Shown in pieces: positions 14,001 to 22,389 of a stretch of 64,000 nt of DNA. The stretch lies in NCBI GenBank assembly GCA_946811185.2, contig OX328096.1, forward strand, positions 42,546,252-42,610,251. The letters are read 5' to 3'. How positions within the stretch are numbered: the first letter of the stretch is position 1; each line of letters opens with the position of its first letter. The stretch comes from Hippopus hippopus (lineage: Eukaryota > Mollusca > Bivalvia > Cardiida > Cardiidae). The position numbers and the translations under genes were made by a program. The notes beneath the pieces are model-generated. The model was not told the origin of the DNA. It did no database searches and saw nothing but the letters and a program-made list of their open reading frames with translations.

Positions 14001-14838
14001 TTAGTGTTCAGTGCCTGATATATTGTGTCATAATTATGCTTGTTAAAGCTGTCTTCAAATCACGGTTATTTGGCTATTCCTACTAAATATAAACATTTAA
14101 TTTAGTCTTTTACACTGCAAGGGCAATACACAATGAAGGAAAAAATATAGTGTAGGTCCTTGAATTGAAAAGAAAAAAAACTCTCAATCACTAGGTACAG
14201 CTGCATCTTCATGGCAGTTTGGCCCAGGATTTTTTTCACAATATCTGTTGGTTATGTGTACATTCCAATTCTGATCTACACTTTCTGCAAATCAACAAAA
14301 GTTGTCAATGGCAATTTTATGGTAATGACAAGAAGTACTGAATGTATCTTTTTATAATCATCATAGAAGCCAGCTTCCATTTACCTTAAAAAACCTAAAG
14401 TGTCAAATTTGGGATACAGATGAATATTCAGTTCAGGACTTTGTTTGGCTGCAAAATCTCATAATATATCTCACAGTGTCAATTTGAAAATCAGACTGCA
14501 TCTCTTGTGACGTCTTCCCTTGATCTATGCATTTGTAAAAACACATTTAACCAAAATGTGCATATATTAATAGCAGGGGCAAACAGAAAATTAAATGTGG
14601 CTCAAATGATGGAATTTGCCTGTGAAAGACTGAAAAAAACATTACAGGAAAGGGGAAAAACACTGGTTACCAGCATTTTCTTCTCTTTTTCAAATTTTTT
14701 CAAAAGCTTTTCTACTCTAGTTTTATTGGTAAAGTGTCAGTGTTACGGTCTTGTTTCAGTGGGAATGGAAAACTTGCCTCATGGTCCTGTATTGTAGGGT
14801 TTGTGGTGATGATGACTTTAGATGTTGGACTTGGATAA
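1982..14838 (+). CDS. SLC39A11: Zinc transporter ZIP11 (SLC39A11), eight exons, 5-prime end missing
   Basis: ZIP11 is a multi-pass ZIP-family transporter that moves zinc toward the cytosol, reported on Golgi and nuclear membranes. Exons 1982-2020, 3817-3984, 5462-5582, 6304-6465, 7696-7765, 8720-8818, 11742-11900 and 14760-14838 sum to 897 nt. That gives 298 residues plus TAA, with every junction AG/GT and in phase. Recognition comes from [77 protein letters not shown] and the C-terminus LDVGLG, all close to human ZIP11 as I remember it. The HNxPEG and NFPEG motifs carry the metal-site residues of the family. The human protein is about 340 residues, so about 40 N-terminal residues and the start codon lie outside the window. 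Introns are crowded with short repeats but no exon is broken. Confidence 0.95.
2573..2793 (+). mobile_element. tRNA-derived SINE with 15-bp target duplication
   Basis: A-box-like GGCTCAGTGGTAAAG near 2586 and B-box GTTCAAGCC near 2630 mark a tRNA-like head, followed by an unrelated body. Flanks AGCATAGTACATGTA at 2558-2572 and 2794-2808 are identical, so the insertion is fairly recent. It lies in an SLC39A11 intron. A degraded relative on the other strand is at 46832-46975. Confidence 0.85.
3072..3478. repeat. Inverted-repeat element split by a family A insertion
   Basis: The left arm (from GGACCTGTATTCAACC) and right arm (ending near AATACAGGCCC) are complementary. An uninterrupted relative lies at 36325-36516. 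The family A copy at 3183-3411 sits between the arms. Confidence 0.6.
3183..3411 (+). repeat. Family A palindromic repeat
   Basis: Bounded by TTAA at both ends, with termini TTAACCCTTTACCACACA and GGTAAAGAGTTAA and the GAAAACATT...AATGTTTTC hairpin in the middle. It is inserted inside the element at 3072-3478. Confidence 0.85.
3536..3760 (-). repeat. Family A palindromic repeat
   Basis: Reverse-orientation copy between TTAA ends. The central hairpin is slightly diverged (GCTGGTTACTAGC centre). Confidence 0.85.
3817..3984 (+). CDS. SLC39A11: SLC39A11 exon b
   Basis: Fifty-six codons in phase 0, acceptor TTTGCAG and donor GTATGA. It encodes two membrane segments: [14 protein letters not shown], then [20 protein letters not shown], separated by a short loop with [10 protein letters not shown]. 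It ends FMPYL, like the human protein. Confidence 0.95.
4278..4786 (+). repeat. Family A repeat split by a SINE
   Basis: A complete TTAA-to-TTAA copy whose hairpin centre is interrupted at 4372-4640 by a SINE. Its right TTAA is shared with the next copy. Confidence 0.85.
4372..4640 (+). mobile_element. tRNA-derived SINE nested in family A
   Basis: A-box GGTGGCTCAGTGGTGAGCA and B-box GAGTTCGATACC, ending in a short CAACCAAC tail. The flanking direct repeat CTGATAACCA(G) at 4361-4371 and 4641-4651 comes from the interrupted hairpin and proves insertion after that copy. The same SINE type occurs on the minus strand at 19842-20097. Confidence 0.88.
4783..5008 (+). repeat. Family A repeat with perfect hairpin
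   Basis: The hairpin at 4835-4901 has 33-nt arms around a single central base, with no mismatch that I can see. The left TTAA is shared with the preceding copy. Confidence 0.88.
5067..5253 (-). repeat. Family A repeat, shortened
   Basis: TTAA-bounded reverse copy with part of the hairpin missing. Confidence 0.75.
5462..5582 (+). CDS. SLC39A11: SLC39A11 exon c (cytosolic loop)
   Basis: 121 nt leaving phase 1, acceptor ATTAAG and donor GTAATA. It encodes a polar, Ser/Glu-rich segment starting [15 protein letters not shown] and matching the variable loop of ZIP11. The acceptor tract is the T-run at about 5442-5451. The frame stays open past the donor to 5866, but that extension has no homology I recognise and is intron. 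Confidence 0.85.
5884..6115 (-). repeat. Family C repeat
   Basis: Reverse copy of a ~255-bp family with a GGATCCATAA segment and an inner palindrome based on GCGCAGGC. It is diverged at the end that reads CCCTTTTTACAGAGTATAAG. Confidence 0.6.
6304..6465 (+). CDS. SLC39A11: SLC39A11 exon d
   Basis: 162 nt in phase 1 to phase 1, acceptor AATTGTAG and donor GTTTGC. It encodes the end of the variable loop (with QRRKQQESS), then [17 protein letters not shown], which enters the helix carrying the HNxPEG metal-site motif. The Glu codon of that motif is split across this exon and the next. Confidence 0.93.
6490..6704 (+). repeat. Family C repeat
   Basis: Starts TCATGCTCTATGAAAAGG and holds a palindrome around CCATGTCAGCC...GGTTGACATGG. 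It lies immediately after SLC39A11 exon d and ends next to the family D element. Confidence 0.65.
6706..6972. repeat. Family D MITE-like element with two inner palindromes
   Basis: Termini TATGGCCTGCAACATGCGAA and its near-complement form ~28-bp inverted repeats. Inside are two GC-rich palindromes based on GATCAGCCTGCGCAGTC and GATTAGCCTGCGC. The ends read TATGG...CCATA, but I see no clear flanking duplication. Confidence 0.75.
7099..7319 (+). repeat. Family A repeat
   Basis: TTAA-bounded; the hairpin has lost part of one arm. The right TTAA is shared with the next copy. Confidence 0.75.
7316..7543 (+). repeat. Family A repeat with full hairpin
   Basis: The central palindrome is essentially intact. 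It is tandem with the preceding copy through a shared TTAA. Confidence 0.85.
7696..7765 (+). CDS. SLC39A11: SLC39A11 exon e
   Basis: 70 nt, acceptor ATTTCAG and donor GTGAG followed directly by TTAA. It completes [19 protein letters not shown] and ends in a split Arg codon. A family A repeat begins at intron position +6, so the sixth donor base is supplied by the repeat terminus. Confidence 0.95.
7771..7990 (-). repeat. Family A repeat abutting a splice donor
   Basis: Begins with TTAACTCTTTACCAAACAAC five bases after SLC39A11 exon e. The distal TTAA has decayed to TTTA. Confidence 0.8.
8154..8383 (+). repeat. Family A repeat
   Basis: Left terminus decayed to TCAA, right TTAA intact; hairpin nearly complete. 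Confidence 0.8.
8720..8818 (+). CDS. SLC39A11: SLC39A11 exon f
   Basis: 99 nt, acceptor TATTCCAG and donor GTTAGT. It encodes [20 protein letters not shown] followed by [12 protein letters not shown] and a split Trp codon. The second PEGLAV motif contributes to the ZIP metal site. Confidence 0.95.
9237..10826 (+). mobile_element. Composite hairpin-ended element with CCGT-rich segments
   Basis: The 5-prime end is a T-run and a hairpin (ATGCTCCCCGAAGGGTGAGC), followed by repeated CCGTCCGT. The 3-prime end at 10801-10826 is the hairpin CCGTCTACGACGG followed by CTCTTGTTTTTTT. A second 5-prime-type segment starts near 9541 (CACCAAAGGCGACGTATATT) and a second 3-prime-type segment ends near 10303 (ACAGCACTCTTATTT). 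This suggests a nested insertion or abutting elements. No protein-coding frame was found. Confidence 0.7.
11468..11673 (+). repeat. Family A repeat, diverged
   Basis: TTAA-bounded copy with a shortened hairpin, ending 68 bp before the acceptor of SLC39A11 exon g. Confidence 0.7.
11742..11900 (+). CDS. SLC39A11: SLC39A11 exon g
   Basis: 159 nt, acceptor TTTTTTAG and donor GTTTGT. It encodes [17 protein letters not shown], then [16 protein letters not shown] and [11 protein letters not shown], covering two hydrophobic helices. It is almost residue-for-residue like human ZIP11 as I recall it. Confidence 0.96.
11958..12160 (+). repeat. Family C repeat
   Basis: Starts CATGCTCTGTGAAAAGGAGG, contains GCCTGCGCAGTCCCTGCAGGC and ends with the GGATCCATAA segment. 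Confidence 0.65.
12538..12882. repeat. Inverted-repeat element (MITE-like)
   Basis: TTTATTATACTGCAAAG at the left and its near-complement CTTTGCAGTGTAATAAA at the right form ~17-20-bp terminal repeats. No coding frame is inside. Confidence 0.6.
12882..13027. repeat. Long hairpin adjoining the MITE-like element
   Basis: GTTGTACGGTCAGGTGGCAG at the left pairs with CTGCCACCTGATCGTACAAC at the right. Pairing continues inward to GTTGCC/GGCAAC around a small GC-rich loop, giving arms of about 60 nt with scattered mismatches. Confidence 0.75.
13323..13550 (-). repeat. Family A repeat with near-perfect hairpin
   Basis: TTAA-bounded reverse copy in the last SLC39A11 intron, with the hairpin at about 13430-13497. 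Confidence 0.85.
14540..14745 (-). repeat. Degenerate family A repeat
   Basis: Recognisable from AAATGTGGCTCAAATGATGG, GTTACCAGCATTTTC and a terminal GGTAAAGTGTCAG. It ends just before the acceptor of the last SLC39A11 exon. Confidence 0.55.
14760..14838 (+). CDS. SLC39A11: SLC39A11 last coding exon
   Basis: 79 nt including stop TAA; acceptor CTTGTTTCAG. It encodes SGNGKLASW, a final hydrophobic helix with [12 protein letters not shown], and the C-terminal LG typical of the family. A degenerate family A copy ends about 15 nt before the acceptor. Confidence 0.95.
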
Positions 14839-15582
14839 GGTACCTTTGCAGTCTTTATTTTTCAATTGCTGTATCTTTAGTTTGCTATAACTCCTTTCTC
14901 CTCATTTCCATATATCAACAACCCTGACAAAGAAAGCCTTTCTTCCTTTTTTCCCCACATGTTCTAGGCAAAACTTATCCAAGGGGCTGTGTTGTTTGCA
15001 GCTGCCGTATTGTTGTCGTCATTGTGCAAACACTGTCGTTTTCTCATATCAGTTATTACTGAAGATATTTTCTTTAGACTTGCGCTAGTTGTTAACTATC
15101 AAAAGCAGATCCGATACTAGAAGGAAAGAAAGCCCTACAAAATGTATTTTATGCAGTTATGTGCCTTTTGTAAATTGAATTTCAATTTAAAAAGCAACTA
15201 CAGCTGAGTGTTGGCACCCATATGGGTTGCTCTTGTTCATCTTAGAATAGAATGCTTGAAATCATTGAGGCAAATGAAAAATGCCCTTTAAAATCTAATT
15301 ATCGTGTGCCTTGATATTTTCACATTTAGCCTTCTTTCCTTTTGGTTATCCATATAAGGTCCAACAGCTCAAATTTTTCATTGTACATTATATATCTATC
15401 TTCAAGTTTCATTTCCAGTTTAGACAAAGAATCCTGTGTTTTTTTTAGCTCATCTGAGTACAAAGTGTGATACTCATAACGGCTAGTGAGAATGTTTGTC
15501 TTGATAATATCTTGACCAGCTCAATATTGGATCATGTCTAGTCAAAAAGTAGGTCACTTCAACAAGTTTTAGAAAACCTTGC
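14839..15582. other. Sequence after the SLC39A11 stop, probably 3-prime UTR or flank
   Basis: No coding signal. It contains no recognisable repeat apart from short A/T-rich runs, and probably includes the SLC39A11 3-prime UTR. Confidence 0.4.
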
Positions 15583-15812
15583 TTAACCCTTTATCAAACA
15601 AGAAAAATTTTATACTTGTCCAAATTGAAAGCATTTGAAGACATCAAAATAAATGTGACTCAAACATTGAAATTTGATGTTAGAAGGGTAGAAAACATTG
15701 GGGTAAAAGAAGAAAATGCTGGTTATCAGCCTTTTCTCCTTTTCCAACAATCTTTTGAAAAGCCCTCTTCTGTAGGGTCATTAAAAGTTTGGATCATGTG
15801 GTAAAGTGTGAA
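15583..15812 (-). repeat. Family A repeat
   Basis: Starts TTAACCCTTTATCAAACAAG; hairpin partly mismatched; distal TTAA lost. Confidence 0.75.
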
Positions 15813-15879
15813 GGGCCTAGGCCCAGTAACACTCCAGCCTAGAGTGCAATCAGCTGGTTTTTTCTTCAGTCACTGATAA

Positions 15880-16100
15880 TGATAGGCCTTACGATGCCAA
15901 ATAAAGTCAACGATTATTTCCAGGCTAGAAATACAACCCAAAATAATGGCAATTTTAAGTTTGCTTTTGTCCAGATTATCCAAGCAAAATGGACAGTGTA
16001 AATCAAAGATCAGACTGCATGTTGTGTGCAGTCTAACCATGATCACAACTGGCCCTTTAGGCAGCTTCAGTTATGAAAGGTGCTTTTAGGGATAAGTTAA
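15880..16100 (+). repeat. Family B palindromic repeat
   Basis: Contains the AGTGTAAATCAAAGATCAGA palindrome arm and ends GGATAAGTTAA. The left boundary is approximate. Confidence 0.6.
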
Positions 16101-16172
16101 TTTTTTAAGAGCTTATGTCATGGCATGCTTTCTGTCTTCCATGTGTTAGTCTTTTTCTTGTTATGCAATAAA
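15900..16172 (+). promoter_or_regulatory. Possible SLC39A11 polyadenylation signals
   Basis: AATAAA occurs at 15900-15905 (inside a family B repeat) and 16167-16172. Both are more than 1 kb past the stop codon. No cDNA evidence is available, so the true 3-prime end is unknown. Confidence 0.25.
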
Positions 16173-16378
16173 GTCTGCATTTATGTTGGATTTTATTGAA
16201 TTTGCAGAATTTCTTTGTATTATCAATAACTTGAATCCGATTTGTCTTTAAAAAAAATTCAAAGAATAGTAAGGGAAATGTAGCCATTTAAAGTTGAAAG
16301 TCTGCATTTCTTCTTTACGCAATAAAGTCTGCATTTTTAATGCTTTTCTTTTCAAACTTGAACAGGTTATTTGTACCA

Positions 16379-16581
16379 TTAACCCTTAGGCTGCTAAGCG
16401 CAACTCACTGACCTTTTTCGGGCAGTGTAGATCAAGATCAGACTGCACAGAATGTGCAGTCTGATCTTTGATCTACACTGTCCGATAAGGAGATATTTTT
16501 CCCCAAAATATAACTTAAAAATGAGGTTTTTACCATTGGCTTGAAATTTTCATTCAAGTTATTCAGTAGGATAAGGGTTAA
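16379..16581 (+). repeat. Family B palindromic repeat, best copy
   Basis: TTAACCCTTAGGC at the left and GGATAAGGGTTAA at the right are TTAA-bounded. The central hairpin at 16423-16480 has arms CAGTGTAGATCAAGATCAGA plus CTGCAC, complementary with a one-base indel. Confidence 0.8.
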
Positions 16582-17546
16582 GGGATTGAATGAAAAAAAT
16601 CCAGCAATCAGTTTAGGAAAAGCAGCCATTTGATGACTAAGTCTTGTTTACTAGATTCCACATTATTGGTCCCATTTCTTTGAGACTTGCAGGGATTTTT
16701 TAATACAATGAGCACTAAAATCCTGTCAAATTTGGCTAGATTTCAAACAGCTTGTTTTGAGAAGTTGTAATTAAATTACTTCACTTTTCATTTCACCTAG
16801 CTTACTTAGAAGGTTAAAGCACAGTTGCATCAACCCCCCCCCCCCACCCCAATTTCTCTGTTTGTCTTTTTCCTTTTTGCATCATAAATTCATGATATAT
16901 GCAAGATAAGCAAAATTTGTTTGAAAAAAATTATCTTGAAGTCTTTTTTTCAAAGTTTTGCTAGAAGGGGGTGGTGGGGAGGATGGGAGGTCACTCACTT
17001 TTCTGTCCATGAAATCCTAAAATGTGACATGTGGTGTTGCTATCTTAACTCTAGCAGAAGAGAGTTTTCATTCATGGCTTAGAGCTGATGGTCAAAAGGA
17101 ATTTCCTTGAAACTTGCACAGTTTCTTAGTATCAATAAAAACTTGAACCCTAACAATTAAGAACAAGATCTGACGATTGGTTCGGGACAAATTGCCTTTA
17201 AAGTTGGATTTTTTTTTTTTTTTTTTCAAGCTTAAGTGATAAAGTTCACATATTTGATCTGATTCTTTTTAAACTTGCACAGATTTTGTATCATCAAAGA
17301 GTTGAGCCCTATTAAAAATGAAGAAAATGCAGAAAATTTTGTAACAGATATGGCCAATTGAATTTATAAGACTGTAATTTTATCAGCATGCTATTTCTCA
17401 GCAACCACTAGATGGAATTCAATGGAACTTAATGGGCAGGTGCCCTATAATGAGGATATGGTTTCATTTATATTTTTTGGGTTTAAGGCTCTCTGAAATG
17501 GTCAGTCACTGCCACTTGAGCGATTCAGGCCCTCAAAGGCCTCTAC

Positions 17547-17842
17547 TTTTTTTTTATCCCTCACCAAAGGCGGAGGGATATAGTTTTAGCATTGTCATTC
17601 CGTCCGTGTGTCCTTCTGGGACAATATCTCCGTCCGTGTGTCCTTCCGGGACAATATCTCCAATAACACTGGACAGAATTTCGTGAAACTTTATACATGT
17701 TTACAATAACCCATTCTGCCGATACATTTTTTTTTTTTTTTTTTTGATTCGATGAAAAATGGCCGACTGGGAGCGATTTTAAGTTACACGGTCAAGTACA
17801 TTTTTCGGCAGGGGATATCATTTCTATGAAATTGCTTGTTAT
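17547..17842 (+). mobile_element. Short hairpin-ended element
   Basis: T-run plus hairpin TATCCCTCACCAAAGGCGGA/GGGATA at the 5-prime end, then a duplicated CCGTCCGTGTGTCCTTC unit. The 3-prime end is the hairpin ATTTCTATGAAAT followed by TGCTTGTT. It has the same design as the 9.2-kb and 31.8-kb elements but a different sequence. Confidence 0.6.
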
Positions 17843-18232
17843 TATTTCTAGTGAACAGTAGTGGTTAGAAGGATGTACATTATAGTCTGTAAGTAAATCT
17901 GAAAGTGAAATATAATTATTGAGAGTATGCATCATTATGATTGGTTACTTAAACAACCAATGAGAACTTAAATTTCTGTGGGTTGTGTGGAACAATATGA
18001 AATACTTATAAAGTATCTTACGACATATGCTGTAAAGTCAGATTGGATCATTTTTGACAAATTTAGTTGTGTCCATCTTTCTAGTTAAGAAAATGGAATA
18101 ATGATTGTTTTTATCTCTCCATTATCATTCAGGGCTAGGTAGTTTTACTTTTACAGAGTATGAAGAAAAATCAAAAAGAGTAAAGCAATATTATCCTACA
18201 AGTATGTGAAGTGCCTGTCTTTTTTTTTACCC

Positions 18233-18415
18233 TTGATCCTTCACCAGACAACAGAATTTGAAAGCATTTTCATATCACAAATTAAACATTGCTCAAACAA
18301 CTAGATTTGTCTTTGAAAGGTAGAAAACATGGGTTACCAGCATTTATCTCCTTTTCCCACGATGTTTTTATAAGTCTTCCTCCCAGGGATGGTTTAAATT
18401 CTGGAGTGTTTGTAA
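18233..18415 (-). repeat. Degenerate family A repeat
   Basis: Contains CCTTCACCAGACAACAGAAT and GTTACCAGCATTTATCTCC; part of the hairpin arm is deleted. Confidence 0.55.
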
Positions 18416-18643
18416 ACCCTTTTACCAAACGACAAAATTTTGGACTGGTTCAAATCTGAGAGCATTTGCAGTTGACAAATAAAATGTGGCTTGAATGCTG
18501 AGATTTCTGTCTGAAAGGTTAGAAAACATTGTGGGAAAAGGAGAAAATGCTGGTGACCAGCATTTTCTCCTTTTCCCACAATGTTTTCAAAAGCTTTCTT
18601 TATCAGGGTCGTTGAAACTCTGGACTGTGTGGCAAAGTGTTAA
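18413..18643 (-). repeat. Family A repeat with near-perfect hairpin
   Basis: Hairpin at about 18523-18590 with 33-nt arms. The left terminus has decayed to TAAACCC; right TTAA intact. Confidence 0.8.
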
Positions 18644-18937
18644 AGAGTTAAGTTCTCCTGACTCAAATTTCTAGCATACAAATATCAAAAGAGTCTTGTA
18701 AAATAACGATAATTAGCATGAATTAAAATCTCGCTTATGAATACAAGTAAAAGAAAAGATTGCTATTACAAGAAATTTCTCATCATAAGTAATCTCTCCT
18801 TTGCCCACAATATTTCAAAAGAGGTCTGTTGCAGGACAAAAAATGTCTGCAGATGGTAATGGGATGGTCACAGTAACTTGCAGTCAAAGATAAGAGGAGT
18901 ATTTTGTGAATGTTATATATGTATTCAAGATACTCAC

Positions 18938-19161
18938 TTAACCCGTGAAAACACAGTCCTGAGTTTTAACGACCCTGAGGAAGAAGCCTTTTAAAAATAT
19001 AGCGGGAAAAGGAGAAAATGCTGGTAACCAGGATTTTCTTCTTTTCCAACAATGTTTTCTACCTTATTATAGACAAATTCTGTCATTTAAGTCACATCTA
19101 AGTTGTCATCTATAAATGCTTTAAATTTAGACAAGTCTACGTTTTTTGTGTAAAGAGTTAA
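18938..19161 (+). repeat. Family A repeat, diverged
   Basis: TTAA-bounded; hairpin arms keep GGAAAAGGAGAAAATGCTGG with mismatches opposite. Confidence 0.75.
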
Positions 19162-19246
19162 ACCCATGGTCTGTGCTGTTATTTGGATTTATTGAAACAA
19201 GTTTAACTTTTAAACTCTGAAACTGACTTAAGTTGCTTTTGCAGAC

Positions 19247-19311
19247 AGTGTAGATCAAGATCAGACTGCACAGGTTGTACAGTCTGATCTGTGATCTACA
19301 CTGTCAGCTAC
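19247..19311. repeat. Family B central palindrome
   Basis: AGTGTAGATCAAGATCAGAC pairs with GTCTGATCTGTGATCTACAC. Flanking family B sequence is too diverged to bound. Confidence 0.65.
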
Positions 19312-19460
19312 TTTGTATGAATTCTGGCCAAAACAGCCTTGAAATAACAGTAGTTTGGCTGCTTTTCCAGGGGTCATTTCATTAGCGCAGCCTTATAAAA
19401 GTAGAAGAGCTTCCTAGAGTTCAGAAAGTAGCACAATACCATATCAGGTTATTCAAACCC

Positions 19461-19674
19461 TTAACCCTAAGAGCGCCAAATAAACCTATCAGGCATTTTT
19501 ATCCTAGAAAATACAACCCAAAAAATTGCAATTTCATATTTGCTTTTATCTTCAGTGTTTCAGCAAAGTACACAGTGTAGATCAAAGATCGGGCTGCACG
19601 TTTTGTGCAGCCTGATCTTGATCTATACTGGCAGCAAAGGCAACTATAGTTGTAATAGGCACTTTCAGGGTTAA
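19461..19674 (+). repeat. Family B palindromic repeat
   Basis: TTAACCCTAAGAGCG at the left and TTCAGGGTTAA at the right; central hairpin about 19573-19630. Confidence 0.75.
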
Positions 19675-19841
19675 AATTCTAGTGCAAATGAAAGGAAAAG
19701 GAAAAATTGAGGGAAAGGAAACATAACTTTTTGAATGACATGAAAAACTTTTTGGAAAGAGGAACAGTTGTTTGCTACCCAAAATTGTTTCATTTCACAC
19801 ATTTTTTTTCATTAAAAGGATGTCCACTCTAATTATTTTGA

Positions 19842-20097
19842 TTGATTGATTGTATTGGAGTTTAAGGCACTTTTAACAGATTAGGTCATATCACTGTGGT
19901 CTGTGCATGTGTTCCCTGGCTTTTTCACACCAGTTCTGACACAATTTTCTTTCCGAGTCACTAGCTACTTATCTTATATGCGTCAGAGGCAAGAGGCGAA
20001 AAATCGCCAGAAAGAAAGTTTGCCTCAATCGGATATTGAACTAACAAAAACCAGGTCACAAGTCAGATAGCTAACCACTCAGCTACCTGGCTGGGGG
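19842..20097 (-). mobile_element. tRNA-derived SINE, minus strand
   Basis: Same type as the SINE at 4372-4640 (shared GAAAGAAAGTT and GGCGAA segments). Flanks TAATTATTTTGA (19830-19841) and TAATTGTTTTGA (20098-20109) form a 12-bp target duplication with one mismatch. Confidence 0.8.
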
Positions 20098-20133
20098 TAA
20101 TTGTTTTGAAACTTCTACTTTTGTGGTAAAGGT

Positions 20134-20339
20134 TTAACCCTTTACCAGACAACAAAATTTCAGACTGGTTCAAATTGAAAGCATTTGCAGACGACAAAAT
20201 TTGTCTTTGATAGGGTAGAAAACATTGTGGTAAAAGGAGAAAATACTGGTTTCCAGCATTTTCTCCTTTTCCCACAATGTTTTCAAAAGCTGTCTTTGTC
20301 AGGGTCGTTAAAAGTCATCATTGTGTGGTAAAGGGTTAA
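20134..20339 (-). repeat. Family A repeat
   Basis: TTAA-bounded reverse copy with the hairpin centre GGTTTCCAGC. Confidence 0.8.
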
Positions 20340-20410
20340 ATATTTTGAGAGAATGGATTTTTCCTTGTTACCTGGATCTGTGATGTCCTTCAAACCTGTG
20401 AAGCTTCTCA

Positions 20411-20640
20411 GTATTGACTCTATACCAAACAGCTGAATTTTGAACTTGTTCAAATTGAAAGCATTACAGTAAGACAACAAATGACCATCAAATGTTGGGA
20501 TTGGTCTTTGAAAGGGTAGAAAACATTGTAGAGGAAACAATGAAAGTTAAGAGGTATACAATATTATGGGGGTTTTTTCTACAAGGTTTACAAAAGCATC
20601 TTTCCTCAATGTCATTGACAGATCATGATGAGAATGTTTT
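20411..20640 (-). repeat. Degenerate family A repeat
   Basis: Keeps GACTCTATACCAAACAGC, AAATTGAAAGCATT and GGGTAGAAAACATTGTAG, then loses the hairpin. Confidence 0.5.
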
Positions 20641-20678
20641 CCTGACCATTTTAGTGCCACAATAAGGGTAACTTTTGG

Positions 20679-20896
20679 TTAACTCTTTGCCACACAATCT
20701 CAAGTTTTAATGACCTTTTGGAAGAAGCTTTTTGAAAACTTTGTGGGAAATGGTAACCAGCATTTTTCTCCATTTCCTGCAATGTTTTCTACTGTTTTAG
20801 AGTCAAGTTTCATAAATTAAGCCACAGTTAATTTGTTGTCTGCAACAGCTTTGAATTTGGATGAGTGCAAAAATTTGTTGTTTGGTAAAGAGTTAA
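20679..20896 (+). repeat. Family A repeat
   Basis: TTAA-bounded copy; part of the left hairpin arm deleted. Confidence 0.75.
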
Positions 20897-20934
20897 CAGT
20901 ATCCAATATGTGAGGCATTCTTGCCAACACTGTC

Positions 20935-21538
20935 TTAAGGCTTGGTCAGACCAGCTAACGGATATGTAACGGGGGGGGAAACGGACAAAAATATGCAGAA
21001 TTTGGTTATCCGGTGACAAAATTCATCTCCTCTGCCTCTCGCGGCTCACGCGATCAGTGTGTGGAGCGAGGAAGCCACACAATGACCGCACAAGTACCAC
21101 ACATGTAACGGAAAAAAACGCATGTTTAACGGATATGTACAGGATAATAAACGGTCTATTAACGGATATCACCGTACGAGTAAGGGACTTGTACCGGATA
21201 AAACGGAAGTGCAACGCATGAGAACCAGACAAAACGTACGATGAACAGAAATGTACCGAACACCAACGTACGAGGAACGTACCGGTCACGTGACATGCCG
21301 AGGGTATAAATTGTCAGATGCATCCAAAGTCTATCATTTGCATGTCTCTGTCCGTTTTGTCCGGTGGAAAGTTTTGAACATGCTCAAAACTTCCCACCAG
21401 ACGGAACAGACATCGCCGGACAAGTAGCGGATTCACCGGATAAGAAACGGACATAAAACGGATACGAACGGACACGAACGGATGAAATTATTTTTTATCC
21501 GTTACTCGTCCGTTAGCTCGGTGTGACCAAGGCTTTAA
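20935..21538. mobile_element. TTAA-bounded element with AACGGA subrepeats
   Basis: The left end TTAAGGCTTGGTCAGACC and the complement of the right end TTAAAGCCTTGGTCACACC form ~25-bp terminal repeats continuing into AGCTAACGG. Short motifs of the AACGGA type are scattered throughout, densest near the ends. A central hairpin at 21347-21409 has ~27-nt arms (GTCCGTTTTGTCCGGTGG side). No transposase. TTAA ends suggest a piggyBac- or Kolobok-type mobiliser; that is inference. Confidence 0.75.
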
Positions 21539-22189
21539 CATTGCAAAATGGGAAGGGGGGATTTTGCAGTTGACTGGAAAGGGGCATTTTGCGTTTGACT
21601 GGAAATATTTCTTTTATTCAGAGAGCTCAAACTGCCTAATGAATACTCAGACCAACAACAAATATCTTATTAGTATGTAAATGTAATGTACATACATGTA
21701 TCGTACATGTCCTGGAATAAATGTTGTGACAAAATGTGGTGAAACTGCTCATGTTTTCTAAACTAGTATATTGCTGAAGCTTCCACATTTCAAGATTTTG
21801 AGATATTTTAGTTCAGAATACATTTCTGCCAGTAATTGAATTTCCTGGTCTTGGTCCAACTTAATTTTGATGATCGAATCAATTCAAAAAGGAATGAATT
21901 AAAAAAAAAAATTAATGAATATATTCATTTGAACACCCTTTTATACATTAACTTGTGATTTTATTGATAATGGTAGATGTCATAGTGTCCTGACTTATGG
22001 CTAATCTCCTTCAATCTCTTTACGTCACTGACTCTGTAATATAAGCAGGAATTTCCTTATCAGTTCTCAAAAACTACTTGACCTTTGTAATGAGGTCAGA
22101 TGTTATTGGTTATGAATACTTGCAAAACCTTTGGTTGAAGATGTTAGAGTCACTATACACTTGGCTCATAACTCTGCAGGTTTGCAGAG
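21539..22189. other. No gene seen
   Basis: AT-rich spacer with an ACATACATGTA-type palindromic patch near 21690; no coding or repeat structure I can name. Confidence 0.4.
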
Positions 22190-22375
22190 GCTAACACTGC
22201 AGGATTTGCAGATGACAGATGTAGATCAAATGGTGGAATTTGTCTTTGAATGAGTTGAAAACATTGTGGGTAAAGGAGAAAATGCTGGTTACCAGCATTT
22301 TCTCCTTTTTGCACAATGTTTTCAAAAGCCTTCTTCCACATAGTTGTTAAAACACAGGATTGCTTCTTAAAGGGT
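22190..22375 (-). repeat. Family A repeat, 5-prime truncated
   Basis: Good hairpin GAAAACATTGTGGGTAAAGG...AATGTTTTC; terminal TTAA absent. Confidence 0.65.
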
Positions 22376-22389
22376 TCAGAAGCCCTAAA

